In this document: positions 6,488 to 14,705 of the stretch, piece by piece | How positions within the stretch are numbered: the stretch's first letter is position 1 | Layout: every line of letters begins with the position of its first letter | Assembly: GCA_934130435.1 (NCBI GenBank) | Contig: CAKOYB010000015.1 | Span: forward strand, 1 to 22,532 | Direction of reading: 5' to 3' | Source of the DNA: an uncultured Clostridia bacterium | GTDB lineage: Bacteria; Bacillota; Clostridia; TANB77; CAG-508 | Length of the DNA stretch: 22,532 bases | Program-made: the position numbers and the translations under genes | Notes under the pieces: model-generated | Told to the model about the DNA's origin: nothing | Seen by the model: only the letters and a program-made list of their open reading frames with translations | The model's database searches: none

Positions 6488-6502
6488 TTACGTTTCTCCT
6501 AA

Positions 6503-6729
6503 CTATTTTAGCTTATTATATTCTTCATCATTTACCGCTTCTAACCATTCGTTTGATGTGTTTTCTCCTGGAACTTCTACTGCTATATGACTGAACCATG
6601 AATCTTTTGTAGCTCCATGCCAATGTTTTACATTGGCCGGAATAGTTACAACATCACCTGGTTTTAATCTTCTTGCTTCTTTTCCTTCTTCTTGATACCA
6701 GCCTTCACCGTCAATACAAATTACCATTT
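6503..6729 (-). pseudogene. Cupin domain protein, C-terminal remnant
   Basis: The frame reads MVICIDGEGWYQEEGKEARR then LKPGDVVTIPANVKHWHGAT and the tail FSHIAVEVPGENTSNEW. This is the second half of a small cupin of the kind linked to carboxymuconolactone decarboxylases: cupin motif 2 (PGDVVTIPANVKHWHG, with its metal-ligand His) is present, but motif 1 (G..WHxHxxxxE...) and the N-terminal half are missing. The apparent Met lies in the last codons of the preceding methyltransferase (4-base register overlap), so it is probably an internal Met of the cupin joined by a deletion. Without the motif-1 metal ligands it should be inactive. Confidence 0.85.
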
Positions 6730-7440
6730 TTTCTTTAGAACAATAGCAATAAAGTTTAAATACTTACATGCTCCTGCTTCAATTGCTTTTCTGTCTCCTT
6801 TAGAATATTCATTATCGCATTGTATCCAGTCATTCCAACATTCTTCATTACTTTCCATTTGATAAATAGAAATAATCTCACTATCTTTTGATTTTGAAAC
6901 AATATTTTTCCAGTAGTCCACATCATGAATGTAATCTAATTGTTCAGGTGTCCAAGATAAAAGTAGTTCTTTTGGAATGTTATTATGGCAGTCTTTTTTC
7001 ATTCCAGGAACTGCAATATATATATATCCTCCTTTTTTAACAAAAGGTAAAAGCTTTTCGTCTAGGTATTTTTCATCTCTTCCAAAGTAGTTATAAGAAT
7101 CTGTGCTAACTACTGCATCAAAAAATTCTTTTTCAAATTTTAAGTCTGTTGCATCTGCTTTAACAGGAATAATTTGCTTATCTGTTAATCCCATCTCAGC
7201 AAAAAATCTTCTATTTTCTTCAGGATCGCTCCATAAATCTGCTGCATACACTTTAAATCCATATTCTTTTGCTAGAAAAATAGATGTAATGCCTTGACCA
7301 CTTCCTAAATCCATAACAATAGAATCTTTTTCTATTTTATTGTCTTTCATAAGTTCTTCTTCTAATTTTAATGGGTTGGGTCCCATAATTTTTTGGTTTA
7401 TTATATCAATGTTATACTTTTTAGTTTTCTCATAATTCAT
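6721..7440 (-). CDS. SAM-dependent methyltransferase (class I)
   Basis: A 239-residue soluble protein starting at ATG 7440 after AAAGGAGA. The SAM-binding glycine motif is VMDLGSGQGIT (residues 42-52), followed by the acidic end of strand 2 in VYAADLW, then VKADATDLKF and FDAVVSTDSYNYFG as motifs II-IV. C-terminal sequence includes SWTPEQLDYIHDVDYWKNIV and YLNFIAIVLKKK. It resembles clostridial class I methyltransferases of the UbiE-like group; the acceptor is unknown. It appears complete, but its last codon (Trp) is probably supplied by the cupin sequence joined directly to its 3' end, suggesting that the deletion endpoint lies at the stop codon. Confidence 0.88.
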   Translation of the reverse strand: MNYEKTKKYNIDIINQKIMGPNPLKLEEELMKDNKIEKDSIVMDLGSGQGITSIFLAKEYGFKVYAADLWSDPEENRRFFAEMGLTDKQIIPVKADATDLKFEKEFFDAVVSTDSYNYFGRDEKYLDEKLLPFVKKGGYIYIAVPGMKKDCHNNIPKELLLSWTPEQLDYIHDVDYWKNIVSKSKDSEIISIYQMESNEECWNDWIQCDNEYSKGDRKAIEAGACKYLNFIAIVLKKKW

Positions 7441-7463
7441 TTTTCATCTTCTCCTTTATTATA

Positions 7464-8108
7464 TTACTCTTCATCTTTAATAATATTTTTACTTCCTATA
7501 TATGTTGCCAAGAAATAGCATCCATAAATAATTCCTATAACAATTGCAGTTACTATAATTGATGGTAACAATTGTTCTTTAGAGGCAAGTGTTTCGAATA
7601 TTGACATAGCAAATTGAATTCCAAATATTGAGTGAATTATTGCTAAAACAAGAGGAAATACAAAGAATATTCCTATTTGCCTAAATAGTGCTTGAGTTAT
7701 CATTTTCTCGTCACAACCTATTTTTCTTAAGATAAAATATCTTTGTTTATTATCTGAACTTTCTGTTAATTGTTTTAGTGCTAAAATAGCACAACTTGCT
7801 ATAAGAAATATAATTCCTAAATAAATAGCAATAAACACTATTATTGTTGATAGTCCAACGCTTGATTCAATTATGCTTATTTTGGTCTCTCCCTCTAATG
7901 TACTATTTTGACTATTTAATTTTTGCAATAGATTTGATTCGCCCCTTGTAAACATCTTTCCTATTTGTTCTTTTTCTTCATCAGTTTTAGCATTATAGTT
8001 AGCAGCTAAAAACCATAATTTTTGTTCTTTTTCACCCAAATCACAACTATCAGGTACTAATATAATTCCTACATTTGTTTTGCTTGTTGATAATTCGTAT
8101 ATTGTATG
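7464..8108 (-). pseudogene. BceB/VraG-type ABC permease (FtsX domain), C-terminal remnant
   Basis: Translation without a start begins HTIYELSTSKTNVGIILVPD, and from 8039 reads GEKEQKLWFLAANYNAKTDE onward. The last ~130 residues contain three membrane segments (IIVFIAIYLGIIFLIASCAI, IGIFFVFPLVLAIIHSIFGI, IIVTAIVIGIIYGCYFLATY) and the KQRYFILRKIGCDEKMI loop between them, the C-terminal FtsX domain of bacitracin/antimicrobial-peptide exporter permeases such as BceB. Complete members are about 620-670 residues with ten helices; only the last third remains. It is joined directly to the receiver domain of a response regulator, in a different frame. Confidence 0.85.
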
Positions 8109-8412
8109 GCTTAGTTATATATTGGTCTGCTCCATTGTTTAAACTTATCAATTCATCAATTTCATTATCTCTGCTTGTTACCATTATTATTGGTACATTT
8201 GATACTTTTCTTATCTCTTTACAAATATATTCTCCATCTGAATTTGGTAAGTTTATATCTAGTAAAAGTAAATCTGCATTTTCTTTTAATATATCCTCTA
8301 TTGAATTTTCAAATTTTTCTAAACAATACACTTCATATCCATTATTATTAAGAAAAATTTTAAGCTCATTTCTTAATTTATCATCATCTTCAACTATTAA
8401 TATTTTTGACAT
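8050..8412 (-). pseudogene. BceR-like response regulator, receiver domain only
   Basis: Starts at ATG 8412 after GTGAGGAAAA. Residues 1-104 are a normal receiver domain: acidic pair E8/D9-D10, phospho-acceptor D52 in LLLLDINLPN, T79 in IIMVTSRD and K101 in ITKPYN. After residue 104 the sequence is out-of-frame permease DNA and stops at TGA (8050). The winged-helix DNA-binding domain (about 110 residues) is missing. In complete bce-type modules the order is regulator, histidine kinase, ATPase, permease, so one deletion of several kilobases from the end of the receiver to the last third of the permease explains both remnants. The truncated receiver might still fold and accept phosphate but cannot bind DNA. 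Confidence 0.88.
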
Positions 8413-8477
8413 TTTTCCTCACTTCTCTTAAAAAAATATGAATTTGTTATAACACTAAAAGGTAGTTTCCAATATCA

Positions 8478-8915
8478 TTAATTTTTAGCATTTTTATACG
8501 AAATCATAATATGGTTTGGTGCAAATATAATTGATGCTATAATTAATAATATTGATCTACTCATAATTCCACTAAATAAAAATATTATTGATGGAATAAT
8601 AGATAATGATAATGCTCTGAAAACGCTATTTTTCTTAAAGCAAATCCACCATATAGAACAATATAATGTCACTAATATTATATTGCCCGTTATATATATA
8701 ATAAATGATTTATTATTCCACCATCCAAAGCAAGTTCCAGGAATATTTATAATCATAAATGCAAAACAACTAAATCTTCCTATCTGTTCCATTGTTTCCA
8801 CTAATTTGTTATTCCACCTGTTATTAAACCCATCCTTACATTTTATTGCAAAAATTATATTAGGAATCATAATTACAGCAATAAAAATAAATCCAAATAT
8901 ATTGAAAAACTCCAT
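8478..8915 (-). CDS. Hypothetical multi-pass membrane protein
   Basis: Started at ATG 8915 (MEFFNIFGFIFIAVIMIPNI); the longer frame begins at a TTG with poor context. About 145 residues with four or five hydrophobic segments: residues 3-20, about 42-60, 70-88 and a C-terminal pair around FRALSLSIIPSIIFLFSGIM and SILLIIASIIFAPNHIMISY. The pattern (AIKCKDGFNNRWNNKLVE, GRFSCFAFMIINIPGT, KKNSVFRALSLSIIPS) recurs in clostridial unknowns. No catalytic motif. Function unknown. Confidence 0.75.
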   Translation of the reverse strand: MEFFNIFGFIFIAVIMIPNIIFAIKCKDGFNNRWNNKLVETMEQIGRFSCFAFMIINIPGTCFGWWNNKSFIIYITGNIILVTLYCSIWWICFKKNSVFRALSLSIIPSIIFLFSGIMSRSILLIIASIIFAPNHIMISYKNAKN

Positions 8916-8958
8916 CTTCAATTCTTTCTCCCTCTTAATTTTCAACTTTTATATTTTC

Positions 8959-9714
8959 TTAATTAACTAATTCTTGTATTGTTTTTTTTAATGAATTTGC
9001 ATTTAGTATGGTATTTGAAATAAATTCACCTTTATAAAAGTTAGCCCAGTTATTAAAAATACATGGTACGTTTTTAGCTTTTTCCAATGAATCTATTTTC
9101 ACAAAATTTAATTTTATGTTATTCTCTTTTGCATATTCTGATAATTCTTTTATCTCATATTCAACATAAGGACATTCATTGCTATAATAAATAGTAAAGT
9201 CTTGATCATCTATTTTCATGGTTCTTGCATTATCATTGAATTTCGGTGTTTCACTATCATCAAATCTTAATGCTAATAATTCATAATCATTTACAGTATC
9301 GGCAACTTTAAACCCATAATGTTCGAAAAATTTCTTTTCACCAATAAATGGTTTCTTTTTTTTAGATACTAAAGTACATATTCCACTCATACCTTTTTCT
9401 CTTGAATCATTTATGGCATATTCTAATAGTTCTCTTCCAATTCCTTTTCTTTTAAAACTACCTGCCACCCATAAACAATAAATATATTCATAATTTTTTC
9501 CACTAATAGGAACCCACGCATTTTCTATTGGCTCATATTCAATAAAAATTTTGCCTCTTTCATTTAATTTTCTAAAAACGTGACCATCTTTTAATTTCCT
9601 TTTAATCCATTCTTTTTTTCTTTGAACACCATCTTGATGTTTTTTATCTCCAATTGCACAACATATATGCTCTTCTTCAATATTTTCTAATGTTAAATTT
9701 ATGTATTCGTTCAT
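8959..9714 (-). CDS. GNAT acetyltransferase fused to a YoaP-like domain
   Basis: Start at ATG 9714 (MNEYINLTLENI), nine bases after GAGGAA. About 251 residues. The N-terminal two thirds are a GNAT fold: YIYCLWVAGSFKRKGIGREL contains the acetyl-CoA pyrophosphate loop (K-R-K-G-I-G), followed by the KKFFEHYGFKVADTV helix-strand. From about residue 160, TIYYSNECPYVEYEIKELSE and NVPCIFNNWANFYKGEFISN match the YoaP C-terminal domain, which resembles a thioredoxin-like fold with a CPY motif in place of CxxC. B. subtilis YoaP has the same architecture. Acetyl acceptor unknown; the CPY segment may give a redox or small-ligand role. Apparently intact. Confidence 0.88.
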   Translation of the reverse strand: MNEYINLTLENIEEEHICCAIGDKKHQDGVQRKKEWIKRKLKDGHVFRKLNERGKIFIEYEPIENAWVPISGKNYEYIYCLWVAGSFKRKGIGRELLEYAINDSREKGMSGICTLVSKKKKPFIGEKKFFEHYGFKVADTVNDYELLALRFDDSETPKFNDNARTMKIDDQDFTIYYSNECPYVEYEIKELSEYAKENNIKLNFVKIDSLEKAKNVPCIFNNWANFYKGEFISNTILNANSLKKTIQELVN

Positions 9715-9764
9715 TACAGCATTCCTCATTTCTTATTAATTTATTATTTATAAAGTAATACTAT

Positions 9765-10577
9765 TTATTCAAAATTTATTTTTATTTCACCTATTCCGCC
9801 ATCTATTTCAATATAGTTTTCTCCGCTTCCCCAAATTTGATTATCTTTCATATTCATTCCATCAACTTTAATAGAACCTATCCCTTTATCTGTTTCAATC
9901 TTGTAATTATTTTTGTCTCCAAGTAAAGTTATGTTCAAACTACCTATACCAGTATCAATATCATTTTTCCCATTAAGTGTTGTAAATAAATTTGTTTCTC
10001 CAACTCCAATATCTAAATCTAAATTATTTATTATCCCTGATAATATAGTTACTTTTCCGGCTCCACCATCTATTTTGCATTTTTCTTCAACATTTAGATT
10101 TTTTATTTGTGTTTCTCCAGCTCCGGTTTTAAGTTCTAGTTCTTTTGCATTTAAATCTTCTATGTTAACTCTTCCAGCTCCTGTATTTATTTTAATTACT
10201 TCAAAATTCAAGTCTTTTGGCACATATACGATTAAATCTCCTCCATTGCTTCTACTGATAAATCCATTTGTTTTCTCTTTTATTTGAAGATTTTGATAAT
10301 TTTGTTTACATGTAATGTTTTTGTTGTTCGTTTCTGCTCTTAATGAATCTCCATTTTTTATAATTAAGTTAGTAAAAGCAATATCTATATTTAAAGTTGC
10401 AACTTCGCTATTTTCAAAATCTATTGTTTCTATTTTTTCTTTTACTTTTTTGTTTTTTAGTCCTAATGCATTTGCTAATCCGTAAATGCCACTAAATATT
10501 GCTGATACGATTGTAATTATAAGAAAGACTGCAAAAGCTGTTGCTATATATTTTATTATTTTTTGTGTTATTGTCAT
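9765..10577 (-). CDS. DUF4097 (LiaG-like) repeat protein
   Basis: A 270-residue protein whose ATG overlaps the stop of the LiaF-like gene by 4 bases (ATGA), indicating translational coupling. One membrane helix at residues 11-36. The rest is a DUF4097 beta-helix built from short repeats: IKINTGAGRVNIEDLNAKEL, ELKTGAGETQIKNL, CKIDGGAGKVTIL, LDIGVGETNLFT, DIDTGIGSLNI and IEIDGGIGEIKINF, one per rung. Such domains sit outside the membrane and occur in Lia/envelope-stress operons. Ligand unknown. Complete length for the family. Confidence 0.88.
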   Translation of the reverse strand: MTITQKIIKYIATAFAVFLIITIVSAIFSGIYGLANALGLKNKKVKEKIETIDFENSEVATLNIDIAFTNLIIKNGDSLRAETNNKNITCKQNYQNLQIKEKTNGFISRSNGGDLIVYVPKDLNFEVIKINTGAGRVNIEDLNAKELELKTGAGETQIKNLNVEEKCKIDGGAGKVTILSGIINNLDLDIGVGETNLFTTLNGKNDIDTGIGSLNITLLGDKNNYKIETDKGIGSIKVDGMNMKDNQIWGSGENYIEIDGGIGEIKINFE

Positions 10578-11257
10578 TTTATTTCAACACCTCCAAATAT
10601 TGCTGTACCATTTATATAAATTGTATGGCTATTTTCATCTGCTTTTGTATTTGCTTTATTTTCAACTCCACCAAATATAGGCATTGACTTAACTTTAATC
10701 TTTACATTTGAAGGTACTCGAATTTCTACTCCTCCAAATGTACTACTTGCATTAATAACAACATCTGACTCTATAATTGCATTTCTTAGGTCACATTTAA
10801 CTCCACCAAATACTGCTGTTAAATCTGCTCCTGTAAATTTTTCTCCATCAAATTTCACATTTTGACTTGCAAATGTTGCACAATATGAATTCTCACCATT
10901 TCTTTTTTCGTTTAGTTTCTTTATTTCAGTACTTACTTTTCCTCCTATAGTATCTCTAAAAATTATTGATAAACCAACTATAACTAATATTGTTGGAAAA
11001 GCTAGTTTCCATATTAGATCAAAATCTAAAATATTTTGGCATCCTAAAAGCAAGGCTACACCAATTAATAATCCTATTATATTTCCCGTCTTTTCATTAT
11101 CTCTAAATAATCCTATAAAACATGGTATTATAATAAAAAGTGTCCACCATCCTTCAAAAAATATATTAATATTTGTTATACCAATTGCATTTCCTCCAAA
11201 TATTAATCCTATAACTATTAAAACTACTCCCCATAATATGTTACTAAAATTTTTCAT
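10574..11257 (-). CDS. LiaF-like envelope-stress protein (DUF5668 + LiaF C-domain)
   Basis: A 227-residue protein starting after GGGAGGAAAA. Four hydrophobic segments in the first half (about residues 8-22, 37-51, 60-75, 86-101) form the DUF5668-type membrane part, with WGVVLIVIGLIFGGNAIGI as the usual first helix. The C-terminal cytoplasmic beta domain repeats FGGVKCDLRNAIIESDVVIN, STFGGVEIRVPSNVKIKVKS, IFGGVENKA and IFGGVEIK, as in LiaF, the negative regulator of LiaSR. No LiaSR kinase/regulator lies next to it here, only the coupled DUF4097 gene, so what it regulates cannot be told from this window. Confidence 0.88.
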   Translation of the reverse strand: MKNFSNILWGVVLIVIGLIFGGNAIGITNINIFFEGWWTLFIIIPCFIGLFRDNEKTGNIIGLLIGVALLLGCQNILDFDLIWKLAFPTILVIVGLSIIFRDTIGGKVSTEIKKLNEKRNGENSYCATFASQNVKFDGEKFTGADLTAVFGGVKCDLRNAIIESDVVINASSTFGGVEIRVPSNVKIKVKSMPIFGGVENKANTKADENSHTIYINGTAIFGGVEIK

Positions 11258-11279
11258 TTTTAATTTTCCTCCCTTTTAT

Positions 11280-11354
11280 TTAATATTTATTATTTTTCTC
11301 TTCCAATAACATCAAAGCTTTAAATTCATATGATAATAAATCTTGTATTTGTGT
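11280..11354 (-). other. Possible 24-codon gene remnant
   Basis: Between the stop of the unknown anchored protein and the LiaF-like gene, a frame without a start reads TQIQDLLSYEFKALMLLEEK followed by NNKY and TAA. It is helical and charged, like the C-terminus of a small regulator, but it is too short to identify and could be chance. No other content is visible in 11258-11360. Confidence 0.2.
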
Positions 11355-11360
11355 TTATTT

Positions 11361-12284
11361 TTAAACTACAAATGAATCTGGTTTTTGAGCTCTTGGAGTT
11401 TTATAATAAGTTTCACTATAATCTGGTATAAAATCTTTAATAGGTATTAATGTATAATCCTTTAATATTACATATTTATATGTAAATGTTAATATCTCAT
11501 CATAATACTTGCTCATAAGTTCGTTTTTCATTGTTGTTGTAGTTGGTCCATTACCTGTATAATAACTATATATTTCATAAAAACCTTTGTCTGTTTTTAA
11601 TATTTTCTCATTATATATTCTAATTATTTTTTCGCCTTCAAAGTTTCCTTTTACTTCTGTTAAGTTAGCTGGTTTTTCATAATCGTGCACATATAATTTA
11701 TTATCTTTTACAATTAATTCATTAGCAACAAAATCATAAGTTTGTTTTTTCCCAAGATAAAGCTCTGAATATGATTCTATATAGCTCTTTTGAAATCTGT
11801 ATTTTGCTAATGTATAACTTTCATAAGATGTTCCAGCTCTTTTATTATCAAGATTTTCGTCATATAGTTTATATATTGTATCATTTGTATCTACAAATTC
11901 TATATCTGCTCCCAAACTTGGTTTTATATTTAATATTTTTATATTGCTTGGAACATCATATACTTTTTGGTATACAAAGTCTCCTTCATTTAGTTTATTT
12001 GCGTCAAAAATATACAAACCATTATTTGTAGTAAAGGTATATTCTGTAAACATTGATTCCTGATTTAAGATCTCCGCTCCACTATTAATTTTTTTATAAC
12101 TATTTACATCTTTGTTGTTTTTTAGTGCAACAGCTTCTGTTAAATTTTGTGGTTCTTTATTAGAAGATGTTGGTTTATTTTCTTTTTTATTTGATGAAAT
12201 TAAAATACCAAATGCAACAATTAAAATTAAAACTAAAATTACTATTCCAAATATTATCTTCTTGTTTTTTGAAAAATTTTCCAT
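11361..12284 (-). CDS. Membrane-anchored hypothetical protein
   Basis: 307 residues after AAGGGGA. Residues 10-30 form one hydrophobic helix (FGIVILVLILIVAFGILI) after a Lys-rich start, so the bulk is extracytoplasmic. A Ser/Lys/Asn-rich linker (SSNKKENKPTSSNKEPQNL) is followed by a beta-rich domain with repeated short strands such as FTTNNGLYIFDANKL, IEFVDTNDTIYKLYD, ELIVKDNKLYVHDY and ILKTDKGFYEIYSY; these read like blades of a small propeller-type repeat, each ending in an aromatic. No lipobox Cys and no catalytic motif. I do not recognise the family. It may be expressed with the flavodoxin gene 25 bases upstream. Confidence 0.75.
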   Translation of the reverse strand: MENFSKNKKIIFGIVILVLILIVAFGILISSNKKENKPTSSNKEPQNLTEAVALKNNKDVNSYKKINSGAEILNQESMFTEYTFTTNNGLYIFDANKLNEGDFVYQKVYDVPSNIKILNIKPSLGADIEFVDTNDTIYKLYDENLDNKRAGTSYESYTLAKYRFQKSYIESYSELYLGKKQTYDFVANELIVKDNKLYVHDYEKPANLTEVKGNFEGEKIIRIYNEKILKTDKGFYEIYSYYTGNGPTTTTMKNELMSKYYDEILTFTYKYVILKDYTLIPIKDFIPDYSETYYKTPRAQKPDSFVV

Positions 12285-12309
12285 ACTAACTAATCCCCTT
12301 ACTTTAAAA

Positions 12310-13221
12310 TTATATTTTGGTTACTACTTTCTTTACGTTCCCTAATCTAACACAAATTGACGTAAATTTCTTTCTTCTTTTATTTAATATTTTATCAATT
12401 TCATCAGCTTCATGTTCAAATGTTGCATTCATGAAATGTGTAAATATATATTCAACATTGTTTATATCCTTCGAATATTTATGAACAAATTCTCTAATTG
12501 GTGCTGCAATACTAAATACCCAAATTGGAGATACTATTATTACTTTTTTATATTCTCTTAAATCCTCTCCTATATCTTCAATTGGCATATTCCATTTATG
12601 CATTCCATACCTACCACACCACCAAAATCCAGATGTGTTTTCTGTTTTTTCCTTTGCTTTTATTTCAACAATTCTTGCACCTAATTTTTCTGCCTCTTCA
12701 TATGCTATCTTTTTTGTATAGCCCATTCTTGAAAAATATACAACTACAACTTCTTTGTTTTTTCCAATATTTTTATACTTTTTAAAATCTATATTAAATT
12801 GTTCTTGCATATAAAATACATATGTCATGTATCCAGTTATTAATTGAATTATACCTAATATGAAATATGTAGTTGAAAGAATATTAGTTGGAAATATTAT
12901 AAATTGTATGATTATCCAAAGTATTAATGTAAACCCAAATAATGTTCCTAATATAATTCCAAATTTTTTATTTTTTATAAGTAAATATGCTGCAACAAGG
13001 TTAGATATACCATTAACCACTAACAGTGCTATTCCTGAAAATATATAATTTTGAAACAGTACATCACTAAATGGTAATACCTTAAAATATGGTAACAGTG
13101 CATTCATTTGTAGTAATTTACCTGTTGGATCAATAAACATACATGTGCTTCCATAAACTGCTCCAATTCCTATAAATAAACACCAAAATATTAGAAACTT
13201 TTTTGTTATATTATATCTCAT
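12310..13221 (-). CDS. Four-TM membrane protein fused to a flavodoxin domain
   Basis: 303 residues after AAAAGGAG. The first ~140 residues contain four hydrophobic segments (about 9-29, 55-82, 87-110, 118-138). From residue 157 a flavodoxin domain follows: VVVVYFSRMGYTKKIAYEEA is the FMN-phosphate loop, SGFWWCGRYGMHKWNMPIED supplies a Trp/aromatic-rich isoalloxazine region, and VIIVSPIWVFSIAAPIREFV is the third-strand loop. The domain should face the cytoplasm. The same fusion occurs in other clostridia. FMN-dependent electron transfer coupled to a membrane partner is the likely role; partner unknown. Confidence 0.85.
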   Translation of the reverse strand: MRYNITKKFLIFWCLFIGIGAVYGSTCMFIDPTGKLLQMNALLPYFKVLPFSDVLFQNYIFSGIALLVVNGISNLVAAYLLIKNKKFGIILGTLFGFTLILWIIIQFIIFPTNILSTTYFILGIIQLITGYMTYVFYMQEQFNIDFKKYKNIGKNKEVVVVYFSRMGYTKKIAYEEAEKLGARIVEIKAKEKTENTSGFWWCGRYGMHKWNMPIEDIGEDLREYKKVIIVSPIWVFSIAAPIREFVHKYSKDINNVEYIFTHFMNATFEHEADEIDKILNKRRKKFTSICVRLGNVKKVVTKI

Positions 13222-13248
13222 TTTTTACTCCTTTTATATTTTAGCACT

Positions 13249-13659
13249 TTATATTTCATTTTTTAGATATACTCTAATTTGCCTTATTATATGTGGAATA
13301 TTATAGTTTCCAGCAAATTTATTACAATTTAACAAACCATCATCTATTTTTACCCATTCAAGTTTATTTTTTTCTTCTACTAATTCAACCTCATTTTCTA
13401 AAATGCCATAATATACTTGTAAATTATTCTCATATTTAAAATAATTTAAATCCATAAAGTGATATAGCTTAATATCGTTATTGCTAATTCCTGTTTCTTC
13501 AAATAGTTCCCTATAAGCTGCATCATCATTGCTTTCTCCCTCTTCTACTTTTCCTCCAACGAAGTTATACATTCCTTTATATGGTTCCTTTGCTCTTATA
13601 CAAAAAAGACAATTACTTAAATTTTTATCAAATACAACTATCAAATTTAATTTTCTCAT
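13249..13659 (-). CDS. MutT-type Nudix hydrolase
   Basis: Start at ATG 13659 (MRKLNLIVVF); ribosome binding site is weak. 136 residues, the size of a minimal Nudix domain. The box is complete: G36-KVEEG-E42, then seven residues and RELFEETGI (R50, E51, E54, E55, G57). FVGGKVEEGE also fits the MutT subgroup that hydrolyses (d)NTPs such as 8-oxo-dGTP. It lies 27 bases before the flavodoxin gene and may be transcribed with it. Substrate inferred from family only. Confidence 0.88.
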   Translation of the reverse strand: MRKLNLIVVFDKNLSNCLFCIRAKEPYKGMYNFVGGKVEEGESNDDAAYRELFEETGISNNDIKLYHFMDLNYFKYENNLQVYYGILENEVELVEEKNKLEWVKIDDGLLNCNKFAGNYNIPHIIRQIRVYLKNEI

Positions 13660-13721
13660 TTTTTTTCTCAACTATTACTTTATTATAAATTACTTATAAC
13701 ATAAAATTAACTATTAATCAA

Positions 13722-14705
13722 TTAAAATTCTAGAAACTTTTGAGTTATAAATATTTTATCTAATGTATTTTGCTTGGCATTATTTATTACAACTTGCGTA
13801 ACATAACTTAAATTTCTTTCAATATATTCTTGTAAATCTTTTTTATCTGGAATTGCTTCTTCACATATTTTCTCATATATTCTTTTAATTATTTTCTTTA
13901 TATCTTCTTTGCTTTTATTTCTAAATAGAATATTAATTTGATTTAGTTCAAAGCTAGTAATCTCTAAATCGTATATATTTCTTTTTACCAGTTTACAAGC
14001 AATTGCTTCAAATAAAACTATCTCAAAAATATTTATAATTAAGTCTTTATAATCTTCACTATAAGCATACAATAATCGTTCTATTTTTTCCTCTAAGAAG
14101 ATGCCACAAAATTCATTTTCTAAATAAATAGAATATACATATTCTTTTACAAATTCAACTCCATCTAGCTTTCCTATTAAATTATTATATAGTGGATAAT
14201 CAGCTGTAATTTTCATATCATGCGCTTTGAAATCCGGATCATATATTTTCAAAAAGCCTTGTATCCCTCCAATAATTGTGTCATTATAGGTTTGATTATT
14301 CGTTTTTAATTTATTTTGTTTCACTTTTGCATATATTACCCTAATTATATTTAACATTCTGTCTATTTGTTTTCTTCCGTTGTAATAAAGCTCATTTAAA
14401 TTACTGCTTTTTATTTTTTCTAATGCATCATCTGGATTATTAAATTTTTTAAGATATATACTAATAGTATAATAATTTGATTTATTTATTTCTTCTACAA
14501 TTTCTTTTCGTACCGAACTGTTATCCATTCCGTTATATTTATACACTCTTCCGTCCAATAGCTGTATAATGTCCACTTGTAAATTTATAATTTCAGTTTC
14601 TGTAATCATTCCATTATTATATGCTTCCTTAATTAAACTTTCAAAGTAATTTTTCTCATCTAAATTTAACTTATTAATTTTGCTTTTAATTTCAAGTTCA
14701 TTCAT
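13722..14705 (-). CDS. DUF6179 family protein
   Basis: About 327 residues, soluble, strongly helical and Lys/Glu/Asn rich. Start at ATG 14705 after TAGGTGAAG; this overlaps the end of the DUF6323 gene by 8 bases, so the two are coupled. Recognisable stretches include LLDGRVYKYNGMDNSSVRKE, FLKIYDPDFKAHDMKITADY followed by PL, and FVKEYVYSIYLENEFCGIFL. The pairing with a DUF6323 gene immediately upstream is the usual Firmicute arrangement. Function unknown; no membrane helix, nucleotide-binding or catalytic motif is evident. Family name recalled from the pairing and sequence pattern. Confidence 0.75.
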   Translation of the reverse strand: MNELEIKSKINKLNLDEKNYFESLIKEAYNNGMITETEIINLQVDIIQLLDGRVYKYNGMDNSSVRKEIVEEINKSNYYTISIYLKKFNNPDDALEKIKSSNLNELYYNGRKQIDRMLNIIRVIYAKVKQNKLKTNNQTYNDTIIGGIQGFLKIYDPDFKAHDMKITADYPLYNNLIGKLDGVEFVKEYVYSIYLENEFCGIFLEEKIERLLYAYSEDYKDLIINIFEIVLFEAIACKLVKRNIYDLEITSFELNQINILFRNKSKEDIKKIIKRIYEKICEEAIPDKKDLQEYIERNLSYVTQVVINNAKQNTLDKIFITQKFLEF

